DNA from: Pelomonas aquatica
Lineage (GTDB): Bacteria > Pseudomonadota > Gammaproteobacteria > Burkholderiales > Burkholderiaceae_C
Direction: 5' to 3'
Length of the DNA stretch: 49,632 nt
Assembly (NCBI RefSeq): GCF_026712205.1
Contig: NZ_JAPPUW010000032.1
Location: 1-49,632, forward strand
A program made the position numbers and the translations under genes. The notes below the pieces were generated by a model that was not told the origin of the DNA, did not search any database, and worked only from the letters and a program-made list of their open reading frames with translations. This document shows, one piece after another, positions 17,536 to 26,276 of the stretch (the stretch's first letter is position 1; every line of letters begins with the position of its first letter).

Positions 17536-17811
17536 TCAGAACATCCCGACTTCGCGAAAGTCCTCGCGCTTCAGCAAATCAAGGGGCTCTGCCAACTGGC
17601 CATCCATGTCGACCCAGCCGTTCAACGTCGCGCTGCGCGACCAGCCCAGCAGACGCTGGATTTCTTCCGGGAAGGTCTTGATCGTCTCGACCGGGACCGA
17701 CAGATACTGGTTCTCCTCTTGCCGCAGGAACGCGAGGTCGAAAGCCATGGTGACGCCGGTTCGGGAGTCGTTGGAGCGGTTCTCTCCGCCGCCGTGGTAG
17801 AGCGATCCCAA
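17536..17811 (-). pseudogene. C-terminal remnant of a phytanoyl-CoA dioxygenase-family gene
   Basis: The frame reads GSLYHGGGENRSND, continues through LRQEENQYLSVPVE and RLLGW, and ends REDFREVGMF. This pattern (second iron-site histidine and arginine, then the RQEENQ segment) is typical of the last third of PhyH-type Fe(II)/2-oxoglutarate dioxygenases. The first two thirds are missing. Directly upstream, in another frame, is the beginning of a quinohemoprotein dehydrogenase gene, so a deletion joined two unrelated genes. It ends 31 bases before the amine oxidase start. Confidence 0.6.
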
Positions 17812-17959
17812 GCAAAGGCCAATCCTGGTCAGCGGCCGCCGGAGCGAGGGCCGTCGCCATGGTGCCCAAAGCCGCCACCAGCAGTCGCAAAACGTTGGTC
17901 ATTCGCACACCAATCTTCTAACCCATCCCCATGCTGGCCCGGGTTGTCGTACTAGCAAT
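17812..17959 (-). pseudogene. 5' remnant of a second quinohemoprotein dehydrogenase gene
   Basis: The translation resembles the N-terminus of the dehydrogenase at 10194-12315: LLVAALGTMATALAPAA then DQDWPLLG, against LLVVAIGAMATALAPAA then NQDWPLLG. Homology stops abruptly after PLLG at the phytanoyl-CoA dioxygenase fragment. The start codon has become ATTG and a TAG interrupts the signal peptide, so it is dead. The upstream spacing to the operator palindrome (56 bases) is the same as in the intact copy. Confidence 0.75.
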
Positions 17960-18014
17960 CTAGGTCCCCTCGGATCAAGGTGGCCTCATCCGCATGAACA
18001 ACCTGAAAATATTA

Positions 18015-18107
18015 TTGGTCATGCGACCTTGTTGCAGAAACAGGGTTAACGCTAGCTATCGCTGATGCATACATTCGGTCATCAGCACTCAGCGGTCGAT
18101 TGGCCAA
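18015..18107. promoter_or_regulatory. Duplicated dehydrogenase promoter with operator pair, ahead of the permease
   Basis: Site 1 (18015-18030) TTGGTCATGCGACCTT matches TTGGTC-N4-GACCAA at 10 of 12 positions. Site 2 (18092-18107) GCGGTCGATTGGCCAA matches at 9 of 12. Centres are 77 bp apart (76 in the intact dehydrogenase promoter). GGGTTAACGCTAG between them parallels GGGTAAACGCTAG at 12399-12411. The region now lies upstream of the plus-strand permease (start 18337). The interval 18108-18336 shows no gene. Confidence 0.55.
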
Positions 18108-18336
18108 CCTTTTTCAAGGAACGGCAGCACTGCGAGGCAACGCCCACCAAGCCGCTTGCATCAAGGAGGGCGCACATGCAGCACACGGGGACCACGAGAA
18201 TTTGGCCTCAGCGCATCTCAACGCGGCCGACAGGCACCTAGTGGGCCCATGCGCGCCACTGCACATTGAGCCAAATTGGCAGCGAGAGGCAAGCCTCCAT
18301 CGGCGCCACCTCGTTCGCTGCAAAGAGGAACAATCG

Positions 18337-19683
18337 ATGTCGCAGGAAAACGCAATGCTGGGCAATGGCGCTGGACGCCTTCTACGAGTCCTGACGTACT
18401 GGGACCTGGTCGTCTATGGCCTGGCTTACATCTCGCCGCTGGGGCCCTTCTCCACCTGGGGATTCGCGCTGGCGCTGTCCGGCGGCGCGGCTCCGCTGGC
18501 CTTTGCCCTCGGCGCCGCGGCCCTGCTCTTCACGGCGATTTCCTACGCCAGCATGGCGAAGGAGGTCGCCGGCAGCGGATCGGCATTCGGCTACGCCCGG
18601 GCCGCCATGGGCGACATGATCGGATTCCTGACCGGCTGGATGGTGCTGCTGGACTACCTGCTGCTGCCGGCGCTGATGTACGTGCTGTTCGGGATCGGCA
18701 TGTCCCTGATCGTGCCCGACGTGCCGCGCTGGGCCTGGATCCTCGTCATGGCCGCGTACAACATCGGCGTGAACTGGTTCGGCGTGAAGAACGGCGCCCG
18801 GTTCAACACCGCCACGCTGGTCGGCCAGTTCCTCACGCTGGCCCTGGTGATCGGCTGGACGCTCCACGCCATGCACACCCATCGGCTGCCGGTCTTCACC
18901 GCGGGTGCCTGGTGGGGGCCGGCGTCGAGCGGCCAGGGGGTGCTGGCGGCAACGTCGCTGTGCCTCATGTCCTATCTGGGCTTCGACGCCATCACGACCC
19001 TCACCGGCGAGGTCAGGTCGGAGCAGCGCCACCTCGTGGGCCGCGCGGTGCTGACGACGCTGGCCGCCATCGCCGTGCTTGCCGTCATGCAGGTCTGGAT
19101 CTTCGCGGACCTGGCGGCGGGATTCGAGTTCAAGGACCTGGCCACGGCGAGCTTCGAAGCCTTCGCGGCGCGTGTCGATCCGGCACTGGCCCAGATCGTG
19201 ACGCTGGCCATGTCGCTGACGCTGGCCTTCTCGATTTCGCCCCCCATGGTGGTTGCGGTCTCGCGGGTCCTGCACTCGATGGCCAGCCATCGCCAGATGC
19301 CGGCGTTCCTCGGGCATCTTCATCCCCGCTACGGCGTGCCGGATCGCGCCATCCTGGCGTCCGGCGCGCTGTCCATCGCGGTGGCCCTCCCCTTCGCCGA
19401 CCATTTCGACACGCTGACCTCGATGGTGAATTTCGGCGCCATCCTCGCGTTCATCGCCGTGAACGCCTCGGTCATCGCCTACTACCGGATCAGGCGCGGC
19501 TCCCCCCGGCTGTTCGTGCACCTGATCCTGCCGCTCATCGGCATCGTCATCCTGCTGATGGTCTTGACGCAGATGAGCCGGGTCGCCCTGGCCGTCGGCG
19601 GGGCCTGGATGCTGGTCGGCCTGGTCGTGGCCGCCCTTCTGCGCGCCCGCGGCACCGGACTGTCCTCCGCTGAGGTCGGCTGA
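18337..19683 (+). CDS. APC-superfamily amine/amino-acid permease (PuuP-like)
   Basis: A 448-residue protein with about twelve hydrophobic segments. The first, LTYWDLVVYGLAYISPLGPF, matches the opening helix of the putrescine importer PuuP and its relatives. FTAISYASMAKEVAGSGSAFGYA and YLGFDAITTLTGE are further APC signatures. It would import an amine or amino acid through the inner membrane. The ATG at 18337 follows AAGAGGA; the frame extends to 18100 upstream without a better start. Proximity to an exported amine oxidase and a PatD-like aldehyde dehydrogenase in the same window supports an amine. The operator pair upstream may control it. Confidence 0.88.
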   Translation: MSQENAMLGNGAGRLLRVLTYWDLVVYGLAYISPLGPFSTWGFALALSGGAAPLAFALGAAALLFTAISYASMAKEVAGSGSAFGYARAAMGDMIGFLTGWMVLLDYLLLPALMYVLFGIGMSLIVPDVPRWAWILVMAAYNIGVNWFGVKNGARFNTATLVGQFLTLALVIGWTLHAMHTHRLPVFTAGAWWGPASSGQGVLAATSLCLMSYLGFDAITTLTGEVRSEQRHLVGRAVLTTLAAIAVLAVMQVWIFADLAAGFEFKDLATASFEAFAARVDPALAQIVTLAMSLTLAFSISPPMVVAVSRVLHSMASHRQMPAFLGHLHPRYGVPDRAILASGALSIAVALPFADHFDTLTSMVNFGAILAFIAVNASVIAYYRIRRGSPRLFVHLILPLIGIVILLMVLTQMSRVALAVGGAWMLVGLVVAALLRARGTGLSSAEVG

Positions 19684-19691
19684 GGAGAACC

Positions 19692-20132
19692 ATGGCTACC
19701 GCCCGCAAGAAGCCTGTTGCCGCCATGGCGACAACGCCCCCGGCGGACGAGATTCCCTCGCTCGACGCCCTGCGCAAGTTGGTCGAGAAATTCCAGGTTC
19801 CGGGCATCGAGTTCGAAGGGCTGGCCGACTGGCAGCACAGGGATCTCGAAGCCCTTGCCGAGACGAACCGCCAAGCCTACGAGGACATCAAGGCACTGGT
19901 CGAGCGCCGCAACGAGATCCTGCAGCAGACGCTCGCGCAATGGCAGGATGCACTGAAAAGCCCGCTCAGCAAGGAAGAGTTCGCCGAGCAGTCCGAGGCG
20001 GCGAAGCGCGGCATGCAGCAGGCGATCGACCACTTCCGGGAACTGTCCGAGATCGAAGAGAAGCTGCGCACCGACGCCTGGAAGGTCATGCAGGAGCAGC
20101 GGTGTCGCCGATCTGCTTGGCGAAGCCGATGA
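19692..20132 (+). CDS. Phasin-family protein with a replaced C-terminus
   Basis: A 146-residue protein with an alpha-helical phasin body: PSLDALRKLVEKFQVPGIEF, then ADWQHRDLEALAETNRQAYE and KLRTDAWKVMQEQ. Phasins coat polyhydroxyalkanoate granules. The last residues, CRRSAWRSR, do not look like a phasin end, and the DNA from about 20099 onward is a reverse-strand fragment of an RND-type exporter gene. The original 3' end was therefore lost by a rearrangement. Only a short tail is affected, so the protein may still function. It starts eight bases after the permease stop, with GAGGAGAACC upstream. Confidence 0.75.
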   Translation: MATARKKPVAAMATTPPADEIPSLDALRKLVEKFQVPGIEFEGLADWQHRDLEALAETNRQAYEDIKALVERRNEILQQTLAQWQDALKSPLSKEEFAEQSEAAKRGMQQAIDHFRELSEIEEKLRTDAWKVMQEQRCRRSAWRSR

Positions 20133-20175
20133 TCTGGATCTCGAAGTCCTCGTCTTCCAGCTTCCCGACGCGCAC
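20099..20175 (-). pseudogene. Fragment of a second MMPL/RND exporter gene
   Basis: The reverse strand encodes VGKLEDEDFEIQIIGFAKQI then GDTA. This matches RFEDDHFEVQIIGFAKQVGD inside the intact exporter at 28826-31189. Only about 25 codons survive, overlapping the end of the phasin frame. It shows that a paralog of that exporter once lay here. Confidence 0.65.
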
Positions 20176-20234
20176 CAATCGCCAGGCCAGGCAGGGTGGC
20201 CGGCGCACCCAAGCCCGCCGGATGTCCTGCTGAA

Positions 20235-21683
20235 CTATCGGGCCGTGGGGATGCTGCTCAGCCGGGACAGCGATTCCAGCAGCCGCTGATAGGTGGGCGA
20301 CACACGCAACGCCTGCGCGCCCGCCTGCTGCAGGTCTTGCACGTCCACGGCCTCGATGGTGAAAGCGGTCGGAACGCGCAGCAGTGAGTGGCGCATCTTG
20401 TCGTCAGGCACGTCATGCAGGCTGACATTGATGACGTGGATCTCGGCATCGGCTGCGAAGGGGCTGCCCGGCTGGCCGCGGGTGCGTTCGATCTCGGCAC
20501 GCCAACGCTGGGTGTCGTCGTTCAGCAGGCCCAGGGTGATTTCGGTCTCGCGCGATGCAGCACCGAAGATCAGGGTCTCCAGCACCTGGGTCGTGGTCGG
20601 CACACGGTCGCTCTTGTCCACGCGCTCGGTCAGGCCACGCTCGGAATTGACGGTCACGAGCACCAGGCGCCGGATCGTGCCGGGCTTGACGTCGGCAAAG
20701 TTCGCGCTCATTGAGCCCAGCGTCACCATCCGGTCCAACATCAGCCTCACGCCGAGGTTGTCGGTCACGCCACCGTCGACGAGGTGGATGAAGGGCTTGT
20801 CCCTCGCGTTGCCAAAGGCCTCGGCCGTGCGCTGCAGCATGCGGCTGCGGTAGCTCTGGTCTTCCGGGTTTGCGGCCAGCGTAGCGGACGCTGATGCCGG
20901 GCGGGGGCAGGCGTCGGCGTGGTTCTGCAGGGTGACCGGCGACAGCAACAGCGGCACGGCGGACGACGCGGCCACGGCGAAGCTCAGCGGCGTGGCATCG
21001 AGGTCTGAGCAGATGCGCTGGAACTGCTCCACCGTGAAGTCGAATGGCGCGCCGCTGGTGAGGTCGGTCGCCGTGATCATCAGCTCGGGCGCCCCGGGGC
21101 GTCGCCGCACATCGGCAAAGGTGCGTCCCTGGAAGAGCTCGTCAAAGCGTTGCGCCAGGATCTGGCTGCGCCCGTACCACGGCGACGTGAGCCGGTACAG
21201 GCGCTGCGGCCACAGGGCCTCGCGGATCAGCCGGCTCTCGACGGGCAGCAGCAGGAAGTCGGGCTCGAAGCGGTCGAGCGTCTCGTCGCCGAAAGCTGCA
21301 AAGTGCGCCGCCAGGATGCTGCCTCCCGACACGCCGCTGATCATCGCGGTGTGGTCGAGCAAGGTGGTGGGCTGGCCGTCCAGCGTGAAGGCGGTGGCCT
21401 TCAGTTCGCGCAGCACGCCCAGGCCGAAGGCGGCCGCACGTGCACCTCCACCGGACAGCGTGACCGCCATCATCACCGGCTGGTTGGCAGGCGGCGGCAG
21501 CGGCTGCGGTCCAGTCTCGCTGGACAGGCCTGAGGCGGCGCTCGACAGTGGGGAGTTGATCCAAGGCCGGTAGCTGGAACATCCCGCGAGTAGTGCCAGA
21601 GCGAGCATCCCGGCCCCGGTCAGGCATTGACACCATCCACCCATGTCGCACCCGCCGCATCCAGCCCTCAAGGCCACCATCAT
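20235..21683 (-). CDS. Patatin-like phospholipase lipoprotein
   Basis: A 482-residue protein with a lipoprotein signal (LALALLAGC, lipid-bearing C35). A patatin domain follows: oxyanion loop SGGGARAAAFG (about 77-87), nucleophile S119 in GVSGG, and catalytic aspartate in VDGGVTD. It is predicted to be an envelope-anchored acyl hydrolase acting on lipids or esters. Start choice is uncertain: ATG at 21683 gives the longest protein, ATG at 21644 would leave a normal lipoprotein signal; neither has a clear ribosome site. It lies downstream of the tripartite efflux genes on the same strand (53 bases), so it may be cotranscribed with them. Confidence 0.88.
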   Translation of the reverse strand: MMVALRAGCGGCDMGGWCQCLTGAGMLALALLAGCSSYRPWINSPLSSAASGLSSETGPQPLPPPANQPVMMAVTLSGGGARAAAFGLGVLRELKATAFTLDGQPTTLLDHTAMISGVSGGSILAAHFAAFGDETLDRFEPDFLLLPVESRLIREALWPQRLYRLTSPWYGRSQILAQRFDELFQGRTFADVRRRPGAPELMITATDLTSGAPFDFTVEQFQRICSDLDATPLSFAVAASSAVPLLLSPVTLQNHADACPRPASASATLAANPEDQSYRSRMLQRTAEAFGNARDKPFIHLVDGGVTDNLGVRLMLDRMVTLGSMSANFADVKPGTIRRLVLVTVNSERGLTERVDKSDRVPTTTQVLETLIFGAASRETEITLGLLNDDTQRWRAEIERTRGQPGSPFAADAEIHVINVSLHDVPDDKMRHSLLRVPTAFTIEAVDVQDLQQAGAQALRVSPTYQRLLESLSRLSSIPTAR

Positions 21684-21736
21684 TACCCACTTCAGCGCGG
21701 CCGGCGGAGCGGGAAGGCGAGCCGCTGCCGGTGCCG

Positions 21737-23191
21737 TCAGGGCCGCACCTGCGGCTGCCAGGCCGCCAGCGCGAGTTGCACCTGCGTGTAGGCTGCCAGG
21801 GTCTGGGCCTGCTGCTCAAGCCGCTGCTGTGCCGCCGTCAGGCGGTGCTGCCGCGCGGCCAGCACCGCGACCGCAGGCTCCAGGCCGTGGGCTTCGCGTC
21901 GGCTGGTATAGCGCAGCGTCTCGTCGGCCGCCTGCAGGGCGGCCTGGGCCTGCTGCCAGGCCTGCCACTGCGCCTGCCAGGCTCGCAGCGCAGACTCGCC
22001 TTCGGCCAACGCCGCCAGCACCGTTTTTTCGAACTGGGCCCAGGCGCGCTCATTGCCGGCCTGCACGGCAGCGGTCTGGGCGGCACGGCGGCCGCTGTCC
22101 AGCCAGTCCCACTGCAGCATCGGGCCGGCGGCGTAGCGCAGGGCATTGGCCTGGCCGAGGTTGCCGGCGGTCTGCTGCAGGCCCAGCGTGGCAGCCAGCG
22201 ACAAGCGCGGCAGGTAGGCGCGCTCGGCCAGCACCTTTTGTCCGAGGCCGGCGCGCAGCAACGCATCAGCCCGCGCCACGTCGGGCCGGCGGGCCAGCAG
22301 GTCGGCGGGGACCGTCAGGGTGGCGTCGTCCGGCACGATCGGCAGGGCCGCCGGGACCTGCAGTGCTTGCATTGCGGCGCCAGGCCTGGCTGGCGACTCG
22401 CCCACCAGCACGGCCAGCGCGGCCCACTCGACCGACACTTGCGCCGCCCTGCCTGCATGCGCGGCGCGTTGCCGGGCCAGTTCGGCGGCAGCGGCGTCGG
22501 ACTCGCGTGGGTCGGCCAGGCCGGCTCTGGCCCGGTCCCGCAGTTCGGCCAGCCGGCGTTCGGCCACGCCCTGCTGCTCGGCGGCCAGCAGAGTGGCCTG
22601 TTGCGCGTGGCGCAGTGCCACATAGCGGTTCACCACCTCGGCCTGCACCAGGGCCTGCGCGCCTCGCGCGTCGGCAGCTGCGGCATCCACGTCTCGTTCA
22701 GCTGCGGCCTGCGCAGTACCGGCGCGGCCGAACAGGTCGATCTCCCAGTTCAAGCCCTGGCCCAGGCTGACCAGGCGCTGTTCCGGCGGACGGGGCAGGC
22801 TCTGACGATAGGGGTCGACTTCGGGCAGTGCCGGCCGGACGGCCTGGGCCTGCACACCCAGGCTGCCTTGCGGGCGGGCCTCAGACTGCACGACGCCGGC
22901 GCGGGCGCGGGCTTCGCGGACGGTAGCCAGTGCGACCTGCAGGTCCAGGTTGCGGCCTTCGGCCTGGGCGACCAGGGCATCGAGCATGGGGTCGCGCAGG
23001 TCGCGCCACCAGGGCCGGCCAGAGGCATCGGGCGTGACGGTCCGCCCCGCGGCGGCGGGGAGTGCTCCGTCGTGGCGGACCTGCAGCGTGGGCAGTTGCG
23101 GTCCGGGCGCGACGGCGGCACAGCCGCCCAAGGCCAGGGCGAGTACGAGGGCGCAAAGCGAGAAGGCGCGGCGTTGAAGACTTGCGTTCAT
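21737..23191 (-). CDS. Outer-membrane efflux lipoprotein (NodT/TolC family)
   Basis: A 484-residue outer-membrane factor with lipobox LALGGC (C24). It has the repeated coiled-coil/beta TolC organisation: PWWRDLRDPMLDALVAQA at the start of the first repeat, NWEIDLFGRAG in the middle and LLARRPDVARADALLRA at the start of the second repeat, a hallmark of NodT-type proteins. It forms the exit duct for the RND pump encoded just upstream (15 bases). Complete and undamaged. Confidence 0.92.
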   Translation of the reverse strand: MNASLQRRAFSLCALVLALALGGCAAVAPGPQLPTLQVRHDGALPAAAGRTVTPDASGRPWWRDLRDPMLDALVAQAEGRNLDLQVALATVREARARAGVVQSEARPQGSLGVQAQAVRPALPEVDPYRQSLPRPPEQRLVSLGQGLNWEIDLFGRAGTAQAAAERDVDAAAADARGAQALVQAEVVNRYVALRHAQQATLLAAEQQGVAERRLAELRDRARAGLADPRESDAAAAELARQRAAHAGRAAQVSVEWAALAVLVGESPARPGAAMQALQVPAALPIVPDDATLTVPADLLARRPDVARADALLRAGLGQKVLAERAYLPRLSLAATLGLQQTAGNLGQANALRYAAGPMLQWDWLDSGRRAAQTAAVQAGNERAWAQFEKTVLAALAEGESALRAWQAQWQAWQQAQAALQAADETLRYTSRREAHGLEPAVAVLAARQHRLTAAQQRLEQQAQTLAAYTQVQLALAAWQPQVRP

Positions 23192-23206
23192 GATGGGGCG
23201 TCGTGT

Positions 23207-26200
23207 TCAGGCTGTGGACCGGCCCGGGGCGGGTACGTGGTAGGCCACGGCGTAGAGAGCGGGAATGAGGCCGAGGGTGATCAGCGTGCCAAGCGCCAGG
23301 CCGCCCATCATCACGACGGCCAGGCTGGTCCAAACCGCACCGCCGAAGAGGTAGAGGGGTACCAGGCCCAAGATGCAGACCATCTTGGTCATGACGATGG
23401 GGCGCAAGCGCTTCGCGGCGGCATCCTCGATGGCGTCGAGTGCGGCCATCCCGCTGGCGCGGGCCTCCTCGATGGCATCCAGCAGCAGCACCGCGTTGTT
23501 CACGATGATGCCGGCAAGTGCCAGCAGGCCCAGCGTACCCACGAATGTCAGCGTGGTGCCGGTGAGCTTGAGCGCCAGGGCCGAGCCGATGCTGACGAAG
23601 GGAATGCTGGCCAGCACGATGAAGCTCTTGCGCAGGCTCTCGAACTGCCAGACGAACAGCAGGAACATCGCCAGCGTGCAGGCGGGCAGCAGCGCCGAGA
23701 TCGCGCCGTTGGCACTGGCGCTTTCTTCGATTTCGCCGCCAAGCGCAATGCGCACCTGACCGCCCTCTCGCAACGCGTTCGTCTCCGCAGCCACGGCGGC
23801 TGTCAGGGCCTGCGCGGTCCAGCGGGCGTGTTTCGCGGTGATTGTTACGGTGCGCTCCTGGTTGAAGCGCTGTAGCACCGAGGGCTGCGCGGCCAGCTGG
23901 ATATCGGCCACCTGGCCCAGGGGCACCGTGCCACGCCCATCGGCCCGCTGCAGCGGCGCGGCGCGCAGTTGCTCCACGCGGTCGCGGGCGTCTGCGCCGC
24001 CACGCACCACCACGGGAAGCAGCGTGTCGCCGTCGCGGTACTGGGTGACCGCCTGTCCGGCCAGCAACAGATCAAGCTGGCGGGCAATGTCGGCGCTGGA
24101 CAGGCCCGCAGCGGCAGCCTTGAACTGGTCCACCTGCACATTGAGCTGCGGCGTGGTGCGTTCGGCATCACTGCTCAGTTCGACGATGCCGGGCAGGCCG
24201 CGCAGGGCCTCGGTGAGCTTCGCCGCCGCAGCGTGGTGGGACTGGCCATCGGCACTCGACAGGCGAAACACCGCCAGGCCCGATTCAGCCGAGCCCATCG
24301 AGAAGCGCTTGGCCTCGAAGCGCACCTCCGGGAAAAGGCGAGGCAACTTGGAGCGCAGCTTGTCGAGGGCCTGGTCGTGGCTGTAGCCCGGCGCCAGGCT
24401 GAGCACGGCATAGGCCCGGTGGGCCGCAGGCGTCGGTGGGTTGAGCGCCAGGATGAAACGCGGGCCACCTTCACCCACGTAGACCGCCTGGCTCTGAATT
24501 TCTGGAAAGCGCTTCTTGTCGGCCAGGGCTGCGGAGATGCGACCGGCAGTCTCGAGCGTCGTGTTGCCGCTGCTGTCCGGCGCGAGCTCGATGCCCATCT
24601 GCAGCTGACGGCGCTCGGAAGCCGGCATCAGTTCGGACGGGACGTGCACAAACAGCCAGCCGGCGGCCACGAGCAACGCGACCATGCTGCCGATGTAAAT
24701 CGTCTTGTGGCCCAGCACCCAGCGCACCTTGTCGCGGTACCAGCCGGTCAGGGCCTCAACGGCCCGGGCCATGCGGCTAAGTTCCGCATGATGACGGGCG
24801 AAGCGCTGGCAAAGCAGCGGCGTCACAGTGACCGCCAGCAGCAGCGACAGCAGCAAGGCGATGGCCATCACGATACCCATGCTGCGCAGGTACTCGCCCG
24901 TTTCAGTATGGCTGAGCACCAGCGGCATGAAGGTCAGGATGATGGCCAGCGACGAGACCAGCAGCGGCACGAACATCGACCGGCCGGCCCGCGCGGCCGC
25001 CTGCTCGCGCGATTCCCCCAGGCTCAAGCGGCGTTCCATGTCTTCGGCCACGACGATGGCGTTGTCGACGAACAGGCCCAGCGCAATGATGATGGCGCCG
25101 ATGGAGATGATGTGCAGGTCGATGGACAGCAGCCTCATCACCACCAAGCTGCCGAGCACGGTGGTCGGCACGATGGCGCCGACGATCAGGCCGGTGCGCA
25201 GTCCGAGGAAGAGCACCACGATGCCCATCACGATGACCGTCGTCTCCAGGAACACCTGGCCCACCTGCTTGAGCTGCTTACCAACGACCTGAGCCTGGTC
25301 GGTGATGGGGACCAGAGCCATGCCCACCGGCAGCTGGCGCTCAAGCTTGCCGATCTCCGCGCGCAGGCGGTCGGCAAAGCTGATGACGTTGAGCCCGGAG
25401 CCCATCGAGACGGCAATCACGGCGGCCGACTGGCCGTCGACGAAAGCACCAGTGATGGCCGGGTCCACTGGCAGCCGCTCGACGCGCGCCAGCTGGCCCA
25501 AGGGCGTCCAGCCACCCTTGGGTAGAGCCACAGGGGTCTGAGCCAGGGCTTCAAGGCTGGCGGCGTCGCCGCTGACCTGCAGCGACAGCTCGGCACCGCC
25601 CGCCTGCACGAACCCGGCAGGCGCCACGATGTTGCGACGGGCCAGGGCGTCAGCCACGGCCGTGGGGGCCAGGCCCTGCGCAGCCAGCGCGGGCAAGTCA
25701 AGACTCACCTGCACCTGCTCGTCCCGCAGGCCGTGCAACGTCACGCGCTCGACGCCGGGCAAACGTTTAATGCGATCGCGCATCAGGCGGGCTTGATCGC
25801 GCAGTTCGCCGGGGGTGTAGCCGGAGCCGGTCAGGCCCAAGGTCAACACGGCGACGCGGCCGAACTCATCATCGAGCCACGGGCCGACTGCGCCCTGCGG
25901 CAGGCGCGGCTGCACCTCGGCCAGCCGGTTGCGCAGGCGCTGCCACACGGCGGGCAGGCTCTGCGAGCTGACACTGGGCTCCAGTTCGACATAGCTGAAC
26001 GCCAGGCCCGGACGCACCGTGGTCTTGACCCGCTTGACCTCGGGCAAGGTTTGGATGGCCTCTTCAGCCGGGCGGGCCACGAGCTGCTCCATGCGCTCGA
26101 CCGAGGCACCAGGCACCAGCGTGAGCACGGTGGCGGTGCGGATCGTGACCTGGGGCTCCTCGGTAGAGGGAAAGTCCAGGCCCAGCCACAGGCCGGAAAG

Positions 26201-26266
26201 AACCAGCAGGAGTGCCGCGAGGAAGGCGAAGCGCGGGCGCTTCAGGGCGTAGGCGGTGATGCTCAT
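23207..26266 (-). CDS. RND-family efflux pump inner-membrane transporter
   Basis: A 1019-residue AcrB-type transporter. The N-terminus ITAYALKRPRFAFLAALLL is the first transmembrane helix, and two sets of helices flank large periplasmic loops. The fourth helix carries IIIALGLFVDNAIVVAEDME with one proton-relay aspartate, the second position being Asn as in many non-AcrB pumps. A second GIIVNNAVLLLDAIEEAR block lies near the C-terminus. The ATG at 26266 has GGAG seven bases before it. It is flanked by its adaptor (upstream) and outer-membrane factor (downstream), completing a tripartite pump. Substrates unknown; a divergent AraC regulator suggests inducible expression. Confidence 0.93.
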   Translation of the reverse strand: MSITAYALKRPRFAFLAALLLVLSGLWLGLDFPSTEEPQVTIRTATVLTLVPGASVERMEQLVARPAEEAIQTLPEVKRVKTTVRPGLAFSYVELEPSVSSQSLPAVWQRLRNRLAEVQPRLPQGAVGPWLDDEFGRVAVLTLGLTGSGYTPGELRDQARLMRDRIKRLPGVERVTLHGLRDEQVQVSLDLPALAAQGLAPTAVADALARRNIVAPAGFVQAGGAELSLQVSGDAASLEALAQTPVALPKGGWTPLGQLARVERLPVDPAITGAFVDGQSAAVIAVSMGSGLNVISFADRLRAEIGKLERQLPVGMALVPITDQAQVVGKQLKQVGQVFLETTVIVMGIVVLFLGLRTGLIVGAIVPTTVLGSLVVMRLLSIDLHIISIGAIIIALGLFVDNAIVVAEDMERRLSLGESREQAAARAGRSMFVPLLVSSLAIILTFMPLVLSHTETGEYLRSMGIVMAIALLLSLLLAVTVTPLLCQRFARHHAELSRMARAVEALTGWYRDKVRWVLGHKTIYIGSMVALLVAAGWLFVHVPSELMPASERRQLQMGIELAPDSSGNTTLETAGRISAALADKKRFPEIQSQAVYVGEGGPRFILALNPPTPAAHRAYAVLSLAPGYSHDQALDKLRSKLPRLFPEVRFEAKRFSMGSAESGLAVFRLSSADGQSHHAAAAKLTEALRGLPGIVELSSDAERTTPQLNVQVDQFKAAAAGLSSADIARQLDLLLAGQAVTQYRDGDTLLPVVVRGGADARDRVEQLRAAPLQRADGRGTVPLGQVADIQLAAQPSVLQRFNQERTVTITAKHARWTAQALTAAVAAETNALREGGQVRIALGGEIEESASANGAISALLPACTLAMFLLFVWQFESLRKSFIVLASIPFVSIGSALALKLTGTTLTFVGTLGLLALAGIIVNNAVLLLDAIEEARASGMAALDAIEDAAAKRLRPIVMTKMVCILGLVPLYLFGGAVWTSLAVVMMGGLALGTLITLGLIPALYAVAYHVPAPGRSTA

Positions 26267-26276
26267 GACCACTCCT

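Noticed and set aside
17896-17915. Another TTGGT...ACCAA palindrome.
   Set aside because: It lies inside the former coding part of the dehydrogenase remnant, has a nine-base centre and does not fit the 6-4-6 pattern.
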